Positions 16,778 to 25,760 are shown, counted from the stretch's first letter. The stretch is 41,902 nucleotides of DNA from an uncultured Pelagibacteraceae bacterium (GCA_902573835.1 CACGKZ010000008.1:1-41902), one strand, 5' to 3'. Notes: generated by a model not told the origin, from the letters alone. Made by a program: numbers and translations.

Positions 16778-18049
16778 ATGAACTTACAAGAACTAAAAAA
16801 ACAAAGCCCAGCCGATTTGATTTCTCAAGCGGAAAAACTTGGAATTGAAAATCCAAGCACTTTAAGAAAGCAAGAAATTCTTTTTGCAATACTTAAAAAA
16901 CTAGCAGAGAAAAACGAGCAGATTAGCGCTTCAGGTGTGCTTGAAGTTTTACAAGATGGTTTTGGTTTTTTAAGAGCAATTGAGTCGAACTATTTGCCTG
17001 GTCCAGACGATATATATGTTAGCCCAAGTCAAATAAGAAGATTTGGATTAAGAACTGGCGACACAGTTGAAGGAGAAGTGCGAGCCCCTAAAGACGCAGA
17101 AAGATATTTCGCGTTGCTGAAAGTAAATAAAATTAATTTTGATGAACCAGAAAAAGGTAGAAACAAAATAGCCTTTGACAACCTGACACCTTTGTATCCC
17201 AACAAAAGAATTAAATTAGAAGTTGAAAGCACTAAGATAGAAAAAAAACCTGACAATACCGCAAGGTTAATAGATCTAGTAAGTCCAATTGGTAAAGGAC
17301 AAAGATCTTTGATAGTCTCACCTCCTAGAGCCGGTAAAACTATAATTTTACAAAATATTGCGCAATCAATTACCGCTAATCACCCGGAGATTTATTTGAT
17401 GGTTTTGTTAATAGATGAAAGACCTGAAGAGGTTACAGATATGCAAAGATCTGTAAAAGGCGAAGTGGTCTCATCCACTTTTGACGAACCAGCCTCTAGA
17501 CACGTAGCGGTCGCAGAAATGGTAATTGAAAAAGCTAAGAGACTTGTAGAACATAAGAAGGATGTTGTCATATTGCTAGACTCAATCACAAGGCTCGGTA
17601 GAGCATATAACGCAGTTGTTCCAAGCTCAGGGAAAGTTTTAACCGGGGGAGTAGATGCTAATGCGCTACAGAGACCAAAAAGGTTTTTTGGAGCAGCTAG
17701 GAATGTTGAACAAGGAGGATCTCTTACAATTATCTCAACCGCTTTAATAGATACAGGAAGCAGAATGGATGAAGTCATATTTGAAGAATTTAAAGGGACC
17801 GGGAATTCAGAATTAATATTAGATAGAAAAGTTGCTGATAAAAGAATTTACCCAGCGTTAGATGTAACAAGATCTGGAACAAGAAGAGAAGAACTTTTAT
17901 TTGAAAAAGATGATTTATCAAAAATGAATGTCCTTAGAAGAATAATAAGTCCCATGGGTACAATGGATGGCATTGAATTTTTAATCTCGAAAATTAAAGA
18001 TACTAAAAATAATTCCGACTTCTTTAATTCAATGAATAAATCAAACTAA
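16778..18049 (+). CDS. rho: Transcription termination factor Rho
   Basis: Hexameric RNA-dependent ATPase/translocase that ends transcription. The 423-aa protein has an N-terminal Rho-N helical domain (about 1-45, [15 protein letters not shown]), an S1-like/cold-shock RNA-binding domain (about 50-120, [14 protein letters not shown]), and an ATPase core with P-loop PPRAGKT (182-188), [14 protein letters not shown], the Q-loop [15 protein letters not shown] and the R-loop region [14 protein letters not shown]. The length is that of a standard Rho without insertion. rho beside hemE/hemH/hemJ is the conserved alphaproteobacterial origin arrangement. Confidence 0.98.
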   Translation: MNLQELKKQSPADLISQAEKLGIENPSTLRKQEILFAILKKLAEKNEQISASGVLEVLQDGFGFLRAIESNYLPGPDDIYVSPSQIRRFGLRTGDTVEGEVRAPKDAERYFALLKVNKINFDEPEKGRNKIAFDNLTPLYPNKRIKLEVESTKIEKKPDNTARLIDLVSPIGKGQRSLIVSPPRAGKTIILQNIAQSITANHPEIYLMVLLIDERPEEVTDMQRSVKGEVVSSTFDEPASRHVAVAEMVIEKAKRLVEHKKDVVILLDSITRLGRAYNAVVPSSGKVLTGGVDANALQRPKRFFGAARNVEQGGSLTIISTALIDTGSRMDEVIFEEFKGTGNSELILDRKVADKRIYPALDVTRSGTRREELLFEKDDLSKMNVLRRIISPMGTMDGIEFLISKIKDTKNNSDFFNSMNKSN

Positions 18050-18069
18050 AAATAATATAGTTATACAAA

Positions 18070-18699
18070 CTATTGTATTGTTTCGCTTTCTGTTGAATTT
18101 TCGTAAGAATAAAACTCAACAATATTTAATAATGTATTTGTTTTATCATTTAAGCTTACTGTCTCTAGCAACTTTTGTTTTTCCTCGTTTGATATTGGTG
18201 CAATCATAGAAAGTGTGTTAATTTTTTGCGTTTCATCAAGTTTTTCAAATTCTTTCCAATTAATCATTAGACCATTCTTTTCAAAAAACTTTTTTATTTT
18301 TTCCATTAATTTTAAATTATCAAACTCTAAAGCTACTTTCTCAGAGTCCAGCACATCCTTGTGAAATTTTTTATAATCAACTTCAAACTCTCTGTATTTT
18401 TTTTGATTGGTTACTTCTTTTGTAATTTCAAATCTAGTTAAACCAGTTAAGTTTATAAGTACTCTCCCATCAGAGGTTTCTTGATAATCACTAATTTTTC
18501 CTAAACAACCAACCTTGTAAACCAAGTTATTTTCTTTTTTTGATTGAACCATCCCCATAAGTTTATTACTTCTAAAACAGTCATTTACTAATTCCAAATA
18601 TCTTTCCTCAAAAATATTCAATGGTAAATTTGTTTTAGGGAAATAAATTACACCACTTAAAGGGAAAATAGGAATTTGTTTGGGAAACTTTTTATCCAT
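18070..18699 (-). CDS. Stand-alone LON substrate-binding domain protein
   Basis: 209-aa protein made almost wholly of a LON N-terminal (PUA-like, PF02190) domain: it begins with IPIFPLSGVIYFPKTNLPLNIFE (residues 10-32) and continues with RYLELVNDCFRSNKLMGMVQ, GCLGKI and GRVLINLTGLTRFEI, all typical of the Lon N-domain. No AAA+ or Ser-Lys protease domain follows, so it is not Lon. Such proteins are widespread in alphaproteobacteria and their role is unknown; substrate recognition or delivery is only a guess from homology. It converges on rho with a 20-base gap. Confidence 0.88.
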   Translation of the reverse strand: MDKKFPKQIPIFPLSGVIYFPKTNLPLNIFEERYLELVNDCFRSNKLMGMVQSKKENNLVYKVGCLGKISDYQETSDGRVLINLTGLTRFEITKEVTNQKKYREFEVDYKKFHKDVLDSEKVALEFDNLKLMEKIKKFFEKNGLMINWKEFEKLDETQKINTLSMIAPISNEEKQKLLETVSLNDKTNTLLNIVEFYSYENSTESETIQ

Positions 18700-18884
18700 T
18701 ATCTGATTATAAGATTAAAAATTTATCACTGTCAATTTGTAAAAATATGTTGCGTATTGTCTCTAAATTTGTCCGATCTCTGTAGTTCTCATCGTGATGG
18801 CAGAAGAACATTTGCCCGAGTTAATAGTATTTTGTCACTTGCTTAATTTCTGAAAAGCTAATACTTTCAATATACATAGGAAAA
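18700..18884. other. Gene-free gap, locally GC-richer, upstream of tRNA-Gly
   Basis: The 185 bases between the LON-domain gene start and the tRNA must contain the LON-gene promoter and the tRNA promoter. The part around 18750-18820 is visibly less AT-rich than the usual intergenic DNA here and can form a hairpin (GTTCT 18785-18789 with AGAAC 18805-18809, with an inner CAT/ATG). I cannot match it to 6S, SRP RNA or a riboswitch by eye. Confidence 0.4.
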
Positions 18885-18959
18885 GCGGGCATAGCTCAGT
18901 GGTAGAGCGTCTCGTTGCCAACGAGAAGGTCGAGGGTTCAAGTCCCTTTGCCCGCTCCA
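18885..18959 (+). tRNA. tRNA-Gly (anticodon GCC)
   Basis: A full cloverleaf of 75 bases with encoded CCA. The acceptor stem GCGGGCA pairs with TGCCCGC. The D arm is GCTCAGTGGTAGAGC. The anticodon stem TCTCG/CGAGA encloses loop TTGCCAA, anticodon GCC. The T arm reads GAGGGTTCAAGTCCCTT. T is the discriminator before CCA. It decodes GGC and GGT glycine codons. In a streamlined genome this may be one of very few glycine tRNAs. Confidence 0.98.
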
Positions 18960-19002
18960 AATAAAATACGGTAGATAAAATAATTATAGATAGATATTAG
19001 AT

Positions 19003-19338
19003 ATGGAAGATTTAGCAGACAAAAAATGTATCCCTTGCGAGGGAGGTATTCCAGCTTTTGATATTAACGAGATACATAAATATTTAAAAAAAATAGACGG
19101 ATGGAACGTGTTAAAAGATAAAGAAAAAAATTTTTATATTGAAAAAAATTTCAAATTTAATAGTTACGTAGAAAGTGAAAAATTTATTCTTAATGTTGGA
19201 AAAATTGCAGAAGCTGAAGGTCATCATCCAGACATCGCTTTTGGTTGGGGGTATGCTAAAATTAAAATTTCAACACACGCTATAAAAGGTTTAGCAGAGA
19301 GTGATTTTGTATTAGCAGCTAAAATTGATAAAATTTAA
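19003..19338 (+). CDS. phhB: Pterin-4a-carbinolamine dehydratase (PhhB-like)
   Basis: Dehydrates 4a-hydroxytetrahydrobiopterin, recycling the pterin cofactor of aromatic amino acid hydroxylases; it may also act on other hydrated pterins. The 111-aa protein has CIPCEGGIPAF at the N-terminus and the family active-site motif AEGHHPDIAFGWGYAKIKISTH (residues 71-92; H74, H75, P76 and D77, then H92). No phenylalanine hydroxylase is in the window, so the physiological partner is unknown. It follows tRNA-Gly by 43 bases and converges on purH with no gap. Confidence 0.93.
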   Translation: MEDLADKKCIPCEGGIPAFDINEIHKYLKKIDGWNVLKDKEKNFYIEKNFKFNSYVESEKFILNVGKIAEAEGHHPDIAFGWGYAKIKISTHAIKGLAESDFVLAAKIDKI

Positions 19339-20886
19339 TTAATGATTAAAATGTCTTATTCCGGTAAAAACCATTTTAATTTTAGCCTTGTTTGCTGCTT
19401 CTATAACTTCCTTGTCTCTTATTGAACCACCTGGTTGGACTATAATTTTCACCCCAGCATTAATTAAAGTTTTTATTCCATCGGCAAATGGGAAAAAAGC
19501 ATCAGATGCTGCTATTGAATTAGTAAGATTTTTAGGTTGGAATTTTCTCGCTTTTTGAGTAGCTATTTGACAACTGTCCAATCTATTTTGTTGCCCAGCA
19601 CCAATACCAATAGTTGAATTATTTTTAACAATTACAATCGCATTAGATTTAACATATTTACATGCCCTAAAAGCAAACTCTATATCTTTTAGCTCCTTTT
19701 TTGATGGCTTATTTCTTGTTACACATTTCAACTTATTTTTATGAAAATCTAAATTGTTTTTATCTTGTAAAAGGAATGAATTATCAAAAAATTTAACTGC
19801 TGTTTTAGACTCATTATTATACTTAGAAATATCAATCACTCTCATATTTTTTTTTTTCTTAAATATTTTTAAAGATCCTTTATCAAAACCTTTTGCTAAA
19901 ATTACCTCAAAAAATGTTTTATTAATCTCTTTTGCTATTTTAACATTTATTTTGTAATTGCAAGCCACTATTCCCCCAAATGCACTAATTGGATCACTGG
20001 CTTTGGCATTTAAAAAAGATTGAAGTGCAGACTTATTTGAAGATATTCCACATGGGTTAGCATGCTTAATAATTACAGTTGATTTGGATTTAAAGTTTGC
20101 TAGCAATATATCCAGCCCAGCAAATATATCATTATAATTGTTATAACTCAGATCTTTACCGCTTAATTGTCGTAAATTAGTATCATCATTTTTTAGACTA
20201 TTTATGTAGATCGAACTTTTTTGATGTGGATTTTCACCGTACCTTAATTGAGTAATTTTTCTTCCAAAAAAAGTTTTTTTTTCAGGAAATTTTATTCCTA
20301 TATCTCTGTGAAACCATTCTGAAACAATAGCGTCATAATACGCAGTTAAACTAAAAGCTTTACTTGCCATTCTCCTTCTGAAATTGAATGTTGTTTTACC
20401 TTTAAATTTATTCAATTCTTTTATTAATTCTGAATAGTCCTCTTTATCAGTAATAACGGTTACATCTTTTGCATTTTTTGCTGCTGCCCTAACCATAGCT
20501 GGCCCACCTATATCAATATTTTCAATAATATTCTTTTTATTTGATGTTTCCCTGATTGCTCTTTCGAATGGGTAAAAATTAACTATTACCAGATCTATAG
20601 GTTCAAATTTTTTATTTTGCATTTCCTTTTTGTGTATTTTCTTATTTCTTTGAAAAAGAATACCGGAGTGAATTTTAGGATGTAAAGTTTTAACTCTTCC
20701 ATCCAACATTTCATTAAATTCAGTATATTCTGAGACCTCTTTACATGCAAAACCCAATTTTTTTATTGATTTAAATGTTCCCCCAGAGCTTATTATATCT
20801 ATTTTATTTTTTTTTAAAGATTTTAAAACAATTCTAAGCTTTCCCTTATCAGAAACTGAAATTAAAGCGTTTTTAATTTTACCCAT
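19339..20886 (-). CDS. purH: Bifunctional AICAR transformylase / IMP cyclohydrolase
   Basis: Final two steps of de novo IMP synthesis. At 515 aa from ATG 20886 it contains an N-terminal MGS-fold IMP cyclohydrolase (about 1-200; NALISVSDKG, ISSGGTFK, DGRVKTLHPKIHSGIL) and a C-terminal AICAR formyltransferase (QLRYGENPHQKS, IIKHANPCG with the catalytic Lys-His, SDAFFPFADG, PGGSIRD). An extra eight codons upstream to 20910 are open but lie in the neighbouring gene. The start overlaps the heparinase-like gene stop by one base (TAATG). It consumes AICAR made by HisF/HisH. Confidence 0.97.
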   Translation of the reverse strand: MGKIKNALISVSDKGKLRIVLKSLKKNKIDIISSGGTFKSIKKLGFACKEVSEYTEFNEMLDGRVKTLHPKIHSGILFQRNKKIHKKEMQNKKFEPIDLVIVNFYPFERAIRETSNKKNIIENIDIGGPAMVRAAAKNAKDVTVITDKEDYSELIKELNKFKGKTTFNFRRRMASKAFSLTAYYDAIVSEWFHRDIGIKFPEKKTFFGRKITQLRYGENPHQKSSIYINSLKNDDTNLRQLSGKDLSYNNYNDIFAGLDILLANFKSKSTVIIKHANPCGISSNKSALQSFLNAKASDPISAFGGIVACNYKINVKIAKEINKTFFEVILAKGFDKGSLKIFKKKKNMRVIDISKYNNESKTAVKFFDNSFLLQDKNNLDFHKNKLKCVTRNKPSKKELKDIEFAFRACKYVKSNAIVIVKNNSTIGIGAGQQNRLDSCQIATQKARKFQPKNLTNSIAASDAFFPFADGIKTLINAGVKIIVQPGGSIRDKEVIEAANKAKIKMVFTGIRHFNH

Positions 20887-22532
20887 TATATTTTTTTTAT
20901 TATTTCCCAATCAATTTTTTTTTCGTTGTTTTCCATGATTCCAGAAATCAATATACAATAGTTATCTAACACTTTCTGAGCTCCAAAAAAAATACTTTTT
21001 TCAATTTTTAAGTTTTTTTCATTAGAAGAGAACAACAAAGCTTTATTTTTATTTATCTGGATAAGCAAAGTATTTCCACCTATAGTCTTAATAGCTGTAA
21101 GACCTGGGTATAGATGAAAGCGTATATCATACTTGATTTTTGAATTTAAATTTTCACGCGTTATTTTATCCTGACCAACAACTTTATTATTAATTTTATC
21201 AATACTTATTTTTCTATTGTGCAAGCAGCCAAAATTATTGAGATAGGCATTATGACCTGCTTCAACTTTAATCTCATTAGTATCGTTTGTATTTTCTAAA
21301 TTTAAAATTTTAAAGTCTCTTTTTATTAAAAATCCATAAGCTTTATTCATCATACTATTTTTTTCAAATCCAACGATAGAGGTGTCATTTAAACATAAGG
21401 CTGACTGAGAAGATGTAAATCTACTCAAAAGTCTAGCCTTATTTGAAATATTTACTCCAAATCCACTATTAGTAATTATCTTTTGATCATCATAAAAATA
21501 TTCAAAAGATAAAGGCCCAGATTGGTAACAAGATGAATAATTTTTCTTAGGCGGATTTCCTGCTTCAAAAAAAATAACATCTTTTTTATTTTTAAGAACA
21601 TGTATATTTCCAGCACTAATTTTTGATTTTTTAATTTTAATTTTAAAGTGATTGATGTAGTCGTAAAAATTAGTCAAATCATTCTCTACAGAACCATTAA
21701 ATAATGGAAGCGAGTTGGCTGGAGTAGTTATCTGTTTTAAACATTCTAAATTTTTTTCAAGTGTTTTTTCTAAAGTTTCAGGAACATATTTTTGGGCGTC
21801 TTTAACAACTTCTTTTATTAACAAAAAATATTTCGTATAATTTAATAAATCGTTTGGGCTTCTTGTTAAAGGGAAACCATTTTTATCAAAAAATACTTCA
21901 ATTAACTTTTCTAATTCTTTTAAACCATATTCATAATTTTCTTGATATTCTTTGAAAACTAATCCAGATAAAATTAAAGCAGTGATAACTTCAATTTTTA
22001 TTTGGTGGTCTATTTCATATTTGAAGTTTTTTTTTAAATGATTTGTTTGAATCACGATAGATTTAATGAAATTCCTTTTAAAATCAAAATTGGAGTTTTT
22101 AAGAATTATATCAGCATTTAAAATCCAACTCATTAGTCGTTTGCTTAATACATTTGTTTCCCAAACAAGAGATTTATATTTAAGATTGTCAAGATTCCAT
22201 AAAGATATAATTTTTCTAAGTGTAGAAGAGTCATCTTTACGATCGATCGAACTTAGCCAAAGAAAATTGTGAAGCTCCCTTTTTTCCTTATGTGAATAAT
22301 TTTGATTCCAAAATTTATTAGGATCAAGATTATTAAGTTGAAAGGCAAACTTTCTATAATTTGAGAAACAAGACATTAAAAAAGGATTAGGAAAGAAAAA
22401 AAATTGACTTGGAACTTTTGATATTAAAGACTTTTTATAAAATCCAGTTTTAAAATAAATTTTTTTAAAAATTTTAATTAAGTTTATTTTAACTGCAAAA
22501 ATATAATAATAAGCAGTTCTAAGACTGATCAT
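20886..22532 (-). CDS. Heparinase II/III-like protein
   Basis: 548-aa protein of the alphaproteobacterial heparinase II/III family. The N-terminal half is alpha-helical ((alpha/alpha) barrel-like; FWNQNYSHKEKRELHNFLWL, KFEIDHQIKIEVITALIL) and the C-terminal half is a beta-rich domain (about 330-548) containing GPLSFEYFYDDQKIITNSGFG (residues 343-363) and the RFHLYPGL segment. The true substrate is unknown; these proteins occur in bacteria that do not degrade heparin and may act on acidic envelope polysaccharides. No signal peptide is convincing, although residues 5-25 are hydrophobic-basic. It lies between rpe and purH, the usual alphaproteobacterial order. Confidence 0.82.
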   Translation of the reverse strand: MISLRTAYYYIFAVKINLIKIFKKIYFKTGFYKKSLISKVPSQFFFFPNPFLMSCFSNYRKFAFQLNNLDPNKFWNQNYSHKEKRELHNFLWLSSIDRKDDSSTLRKIISLWNLDNLKYKSLVWETNVLSKRLMSWILNADIILKNSNFDFKRNFIKSIVIQTNHLKKNFKYEIDHQIKIEVITALILSGLVFKEYQENYEYGLKELEKLIEVFFDKNGFPLTRSPNDLLNYTKYFLLIKEVVKDAQKYVPETLEKTLEKNLECLKQITTPANSLPLFNGSVENDLTNFYDYINHFKIKIKKSKISAGNIHVLKNKKDVIFFEAGNPPKKNYSSCYQSGPLSFEYFYDDQKIITNSGFGVNISNKARLLSRFTSSQSALCLNDTSIVGFEKNSMMNKAYGFLIKRDFKILNLENTNDTNEIKVEAGHNAYLNNFGCLHNRKISIDKINNKVVGQDKITRENLNSKIKYDIRFHLYPGLTAIKTIGGNTLLIQINKNKALLFSSNEKNLKIEKSIFFGAQKVLDNYCILISGIMENNEKKIDWEIIKKI

Positions 22533-22534
22533 TT

Positions 22535-23197
22535 TTAACTCGATCTTAATAAGCTAATGTTTTTTTTTAAATCCCCATTATTTTGTTTAAAAATAGTAGA
22601 ACCCGAAACTAAAACGTTAGCACCAGCGTTTATCACAGTCTTTGAATTTTCAAAATTTATACCACCATCTATCTCCAGATCTATTTTTAATTTCTTATTA
22701 GCAATGATCTCTTTTAGTTTTTTTAATTTTGGCAAAACATTTGGCATAAATTTTTGACCTGCAAATCCCGGCTCTACACTCATGACCAATACTAAATCTA
22801 TTTTTTCAAGATGTTTTTCAATTAAATTAATATCAGACTTTGGTTTTAGAGATATACCAACTTTTTTATTAAATTTTTTAATTAGATTGATTGTTTCTTC
22901 TGTGCTTGGAGTTGCTTCTGGATGAAATGTAATAATATCTGCACCAGCATCAGCAAAGTCCTTAATATATTTATCTACTGGCTCGATCATTAAATGAACG
23001 TCAAAAGTTTTTTCGGTTACAGGTCTTAATTTTTTTATAATTTCTGGTCCAATTGTAATATTAGGAACAAAGTGCCCATCCATTACATCAACATGTATAT
23101 AATCAGCCCCCGCCTTGTCTAATGAAATTATTTCATCACCAAGTTTGCTGAAATCAGCTGACAAAATTGAAGGTGATATCTTTATATTGGATGACAT
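22535..23197 (-). CDS. rpe: Ribulose-phosphate 3-epimerase
   Basis: Interconverts ribulose-5-P and xylulose-5-P in the pentose phosphate pathway. The 220-aa TIM barrel has ISPSILSADFSKLGDEI at the N-terminus, metal/acid-base residues in HVDVMDGHFVPNITIGP, HLMIEPVDKYI, MSVEPGFAGQKF and IDGGINFEN, all diagnostic. Its stop lies two bases before the downstream heparinase-like gene, and that gene runs into purH, so the three form one operon. Confidence 0.97.
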   Translation of the reverse strand: MSSNIKISPSILSADFSKLGDEIISLDKAGADYIHVDVMDGHFVPNITIGPEIIKKLRPVTEKTFDVHLMIEPVDKYIKDFADAGADIITFHPEATPSTEETINLIKKFNKKVGISLKPKSDINLIEKHLEKIDLVLVMSVEPGFAGQKFMPNVLPKLKKLKEIIANKKLKIDLEIDGGINFENSKTVINAGANVLVSGSTIFKQNNGDLKKNISLLRSS

Positions 23198-23236
23198 ATT
23201 TTATTTATATTTTATATAACAATCTTGTCAAAAAAA

Positions 23237-23578
23237 TTATTTGTCTGGGCTAAATAACCTGTATAGTTCTCTTGAGAATTCATGATCTATTGGAAAAGAT
23301 AACATACCCATTGACCCATAACCTAATAGCCAGGGCATTAAATAAAATCTTATTAAATAGAAATAAAATGCAACATATAATGGAACAATAGGCCTTGCTA
23401 AAAACTCAGGTGTGATTTTATCAAAAACTTTGAGAACTGGATTTGTAAATTTTACGAAAATTCTCATAAAGAAGAAATTAGAATCCTCTCTTTGAAAGAT
23501 GTTCATAGCTGCTCTTCCAATTAAAGTGTACATCACTATTCCTAAAATATAGTCTAATACGTAAACCCAAACAGGCAT
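23237..23578 (-). CDS. Small membrane protein, distantly YggT-like (unknown)
   Basis: 113-aa protein with two or three hydrophobic segments (about 5-22, 65-88) separated by RAAMNIFQREDSNFFFMRIFVKFTNPVLKVFDKI, key residues RAAMNIF (21-27) and TNPVLKVFDKITP (44-56). The arrangement of an R-A motif, then 'T.PVL...D.I.P', then a second hydrophobic span loosely copies the YggT family (a clear YggT is encoded at 32830-33120), but similarity is weak and I do not assign it. It lies 39 bases upstream of rpe on the same strand and directly downstream of the symporter terminator, so it probably has its own promoter. Confidence 0.65.
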   Translation of the reverse strand: MPVWVYVLDYILGIVMYTLIGRAAMNIFQREDSNFFFMRIFVKFTNPVLKVFDKITPEFLARPIVPLYVAFYFYLIRFYLMPWLLGYGSMGMLSFPIDHEFSRELYRLFSPDK

Positions 23579-23602
23579 GTCTTACATTATCATTATTGAA
23601 AC

Positions 23603-23633
23603 AAAAAAAAAGGGGCGAATAAATCGCCCCTTT
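23603..23633 (-). terminator. Rho-independent terminator of the symporter operon
   Basis: A perfect 10-bp stem, AAAGGGGCGA (23609-23618) and TCGCCCCTTT (23624-23633), with a 5-base loop. Read on the minus strand it is followed by a T9 run (23611-23603). It lies about 20 bases after the ActP-like stop. It is the clearest intrinsic terminator in the window, with a GC-rich stem in otherwise AT-rich DNA. Confidence 0.93.
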
Positions 23634-23653
23634 AAATAATTTAATTTTATTCC

Positions 23654-25492
23654 TTAGTGCGCTCTACCAAGAATAGATTTTCCGCTAGGAACCCTAACTT
23701 CATCTACCATTCTTTGTGTTGCAGCATCAGGAGCTTTGGTCATTAAACTTACAACAACCATTACTACTAAACATACTGGAGCACCAATTAGACCAAATCT
23801 TAAGTGGTCAATACCTAACCATGCAGGGTTACCTAAAAACTTAGGATATACATAAATTAGATAAGCTGTTCCAGCCGCAAGTCCAGATAGCATTCCTGCT
23901 ATTGCACCTTCTCTAGTAGCTCTCTTCCACCATACTCCAAGTACAAGTGGGAAGAATAAGCCTGACATCGCAAAGTCAAACGCCCATGCAACTGCTCCAA
24001 GGATACTAGTGATACGCATTGATGCAATGTATGCACCAGCGGCACCAATTACGACTAATAGTACTCGTGCAACTATTAATCTTTTTCTAACATCCGCTTT
24101 TGGATCGATCATGTTGTAGTAAACGTCATGTGATAATGCGTTTGCTATCGCAAGAATTAATCCGTCTGCAGTTGACATCGCAGCAGCCATACCACCGGCA
24201 GCCACAAGCCCAGAGATTACATATGGTAATCCAGCAACTTCAGGAGTTGCAAGAACTACTACACCTGTTCTCATGAACCACTCGTTTAACTGTAGTATGC
24301 CGTCACCGTTAAAGTCAGCAATAAATACTTGCTTCTGAGAAGACCATTGTTTGACCCACTCTATACTTTGAACATCAGCAATAGATTTTCCAATAATACC
24401 TGTAGGTAAGTTTGGATCCATTAATGAAATTTTAGACAAAGTTGCAAGCATCGGAGCTGAAGAGTAAAGCAAGAAAATAAAGAATAGCGACCAAGCTACT
24501 GATTTTCTAGCTGATTTTACAGAAGGAGTTGTGAAGTATCTCATTAAGATATGAGGTAACGACGCAGTTCCAACCATCATACAGATAGCTAGCGATATGT
24601 ATTTCCATACTGCCATTCCACCTGCACCTACTCCAGCATGTGCTACCGCGATAGATTTTAATCCACCTGGAACACCAGCTGCTTTCATGTCAGCGGCACT
24701 ATTTTTTGCTAATCCGAATTGACCTTCAAGTTCAGTTATTCTTGCTACCTCATCACCTAACATTAAGTGTGGGAATACACCTGCACCGATTTTGTTACTA
24801 ATCCAAAATACTGGAATTAGGTAAGCAATAATCAATACGATATATTGTGCAACCTGTGTCCATGTTACGGCTCTCATTCCACCTAACATTGAACATAGTA
24901 AGATACTAACTAAACCTACCCATACACCTGCTTCAAACGGAATACCTAATGCTCTAGCAGCAATAGTTCCTGTAGCATTTATCTGAGCTGTCACGTAAGT
25001 GAAAGAAGCTAATACAAGAACTAACACTGCACAGAAACGTACTCCGTTTCCACCGTATCTTGTTCCTATAAAATCTGGCACTGTGTAACATCCAAATTTT
25101 CTTAAGTATGGCGCTAATAAAGTTGATACAAGCACATAACCACCTGTCCAACCAACTAAGAAGGCCATATAACTATAACCACCGAAGTAAACACCACCTG
25201 CTAATGCTACGAACGATGCACCTGACATCCAGTCAGCTGCTGTCGCCATTCCATTAAACACTGTTGGGACTTGTCTTCCTGCAAGATAGTATGCGTCTAC
25301 CTGTACCGTTCTAGATAAATAACCAATTAAGGCATATATCGCCACGGTAAATGCAACAAACAAAATACCAATTGTTTTTGCTGTTACACCGGCTTGTTCT
25401 GCAATAGCCATCATTAAAATGAAAACTATAAAGCCTCCGGTATACAAACCATAAATCTTAGGAAGGTTTTGTATAAATCCACCTTTAAACAT
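23654..25492 (-). CDS. actP: Sodium:solute symporter, ActP/VC_2705-like large subunit
   Basis: 612-aa SSS-family transporter with about 13 membrane helices, importing a small monocarboxylate (acetate, or a related acid) with Na+. Core motifs are DWMSGASFVALAG (Na+ site 2 region, about 87-99), GGMRAVTWTQ (204-213) and GLPYVISGLVAAGGMAAAMSTADGLILA (421-448; key residues GLPYV and STADG). Pairing with a DUF4212 small subunit puts it in the two-gene branch of the family. Residues 393-404 (DFNGDGILQLNE) form a textbook EF-hand loop in a hydrophilic segment. Local GC is unusually high (48% in one 60-base line against 22% in a nearby gene). The start overlaps the DUF4212 stop (TAATG). Its proximity to acs supports acetate, but the substrate is an inference. 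Confidence 0.9.
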   Translation of the reverse strand: MFKGGFIQNLPKIYGLYTGGFIVFILMMAIAEQAGVTAKTIGILFVAFTVAIYALIGYLSRTVQVDAYYLAGRQVPTVFNGMATAADWMSGASFVALAGGVYFGGYSYMAFLVGWTGGYVLVSTLLAPYLRKFGCYTVPDFIGTRYGGNGVRFCAVLVLVLASFTYVTAQINATGTIAARALGIPFEAGVWVGLVSILLCSMLGGMRAVTWTQVAQYIVLIIAYLIPVFWISNKIGAGVFPHLMLGDEVARITELEGQFGLAKNSAADMKAAGVPGGLKSIAVAHAGVGAGGMAVWKYISLAICMMVGTASLPHILMRYFTTPSVKSARKSVAWSLFFIFLLYSSAPMLATLSKISLMDPNLPTGIIGKSIADVQSIEWVKQWSSQKQVFIADFNGDGILQLNEWFMRTGVVVLATPEVAGLPYVISGLVAAGGMAAAMSTADGLILAIANALSHDVYYNMIDPKADVRKRLIVARVLLVVIGAAGAYIASMRITSILGAVAWAFDFAMSGLFFPLVLGVWWKRATREGAIAGMLSGLAAGTAYLIYVYPKFLGNPAWLGIDHLRFGLIGAPVCLVVMVVVSLMTKAPDAATQRMVDEVRVPSGKSILGRAH

Positions 25493-25746
25493 TAATCCTC
25501 CTTCTCTCCGAAACCAAATTCTTCATCGATTTTTTCTTGTTTGTTTGCAAACCAGAAAATAATGATAACGAACGCAAGAAGTGATCCTTGTGCTGTCATA
25601 TAATAAGCTAACGGATATCCTAGAAAGCTCATTGAATTGATTTCATATCCAAAAAGGAAAATTACCATTGAGAAGAAAGCCCAAAGACACAATGTCATTA
25701 TCATGTGACCCTTGGTTTTCTGCCAATGTTTTTCTTTATTTGACAT
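25492..25746 (-). CDS. Symporter small subunit (DUF4212)
   Basis: 84-aa membrane protein with two helices (about 15-35 and 46-66) and a charged, acidic C-terminus (KIDEEFGFGEKED). DUF4212 proteins are always encoded just upstream of an ActP/VC_2705-type symporter and are thought to be its small subunit. A strong ribosome binding site, AGGGGGA, stands about five bases before the ATG on the minus strand. The gene shares the high-GC, apparently expression-tuned codon use of the large subunit. It ends TAATG into actP. Confidence 0.93.
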   Translation of the reverse strand: MSNKEKHWQKTKGHMIMTLCLWAFFSMVIFLFGYEINSMSFLGYPLAYYMTAQGSLLAFVIIIFWFANKQEKIDEEFGFGEKED

Positions 25747-25760
25747 ATTTCCCCCTATAT

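Noticed and set aside
18057-18073. ATAGTT/AACTAT inverted repeat between rho and the LON-domain gene
   Set aside because: Six mostly A-U pairs without a T tract; too weak to call a terminator.
18797-18853. 18-codon ORF (starts MAEEHLPELIVF) before tRNA-Gly
   Set aside because: Very short, no ribosome site and no context support; I treat the area as non-coding.
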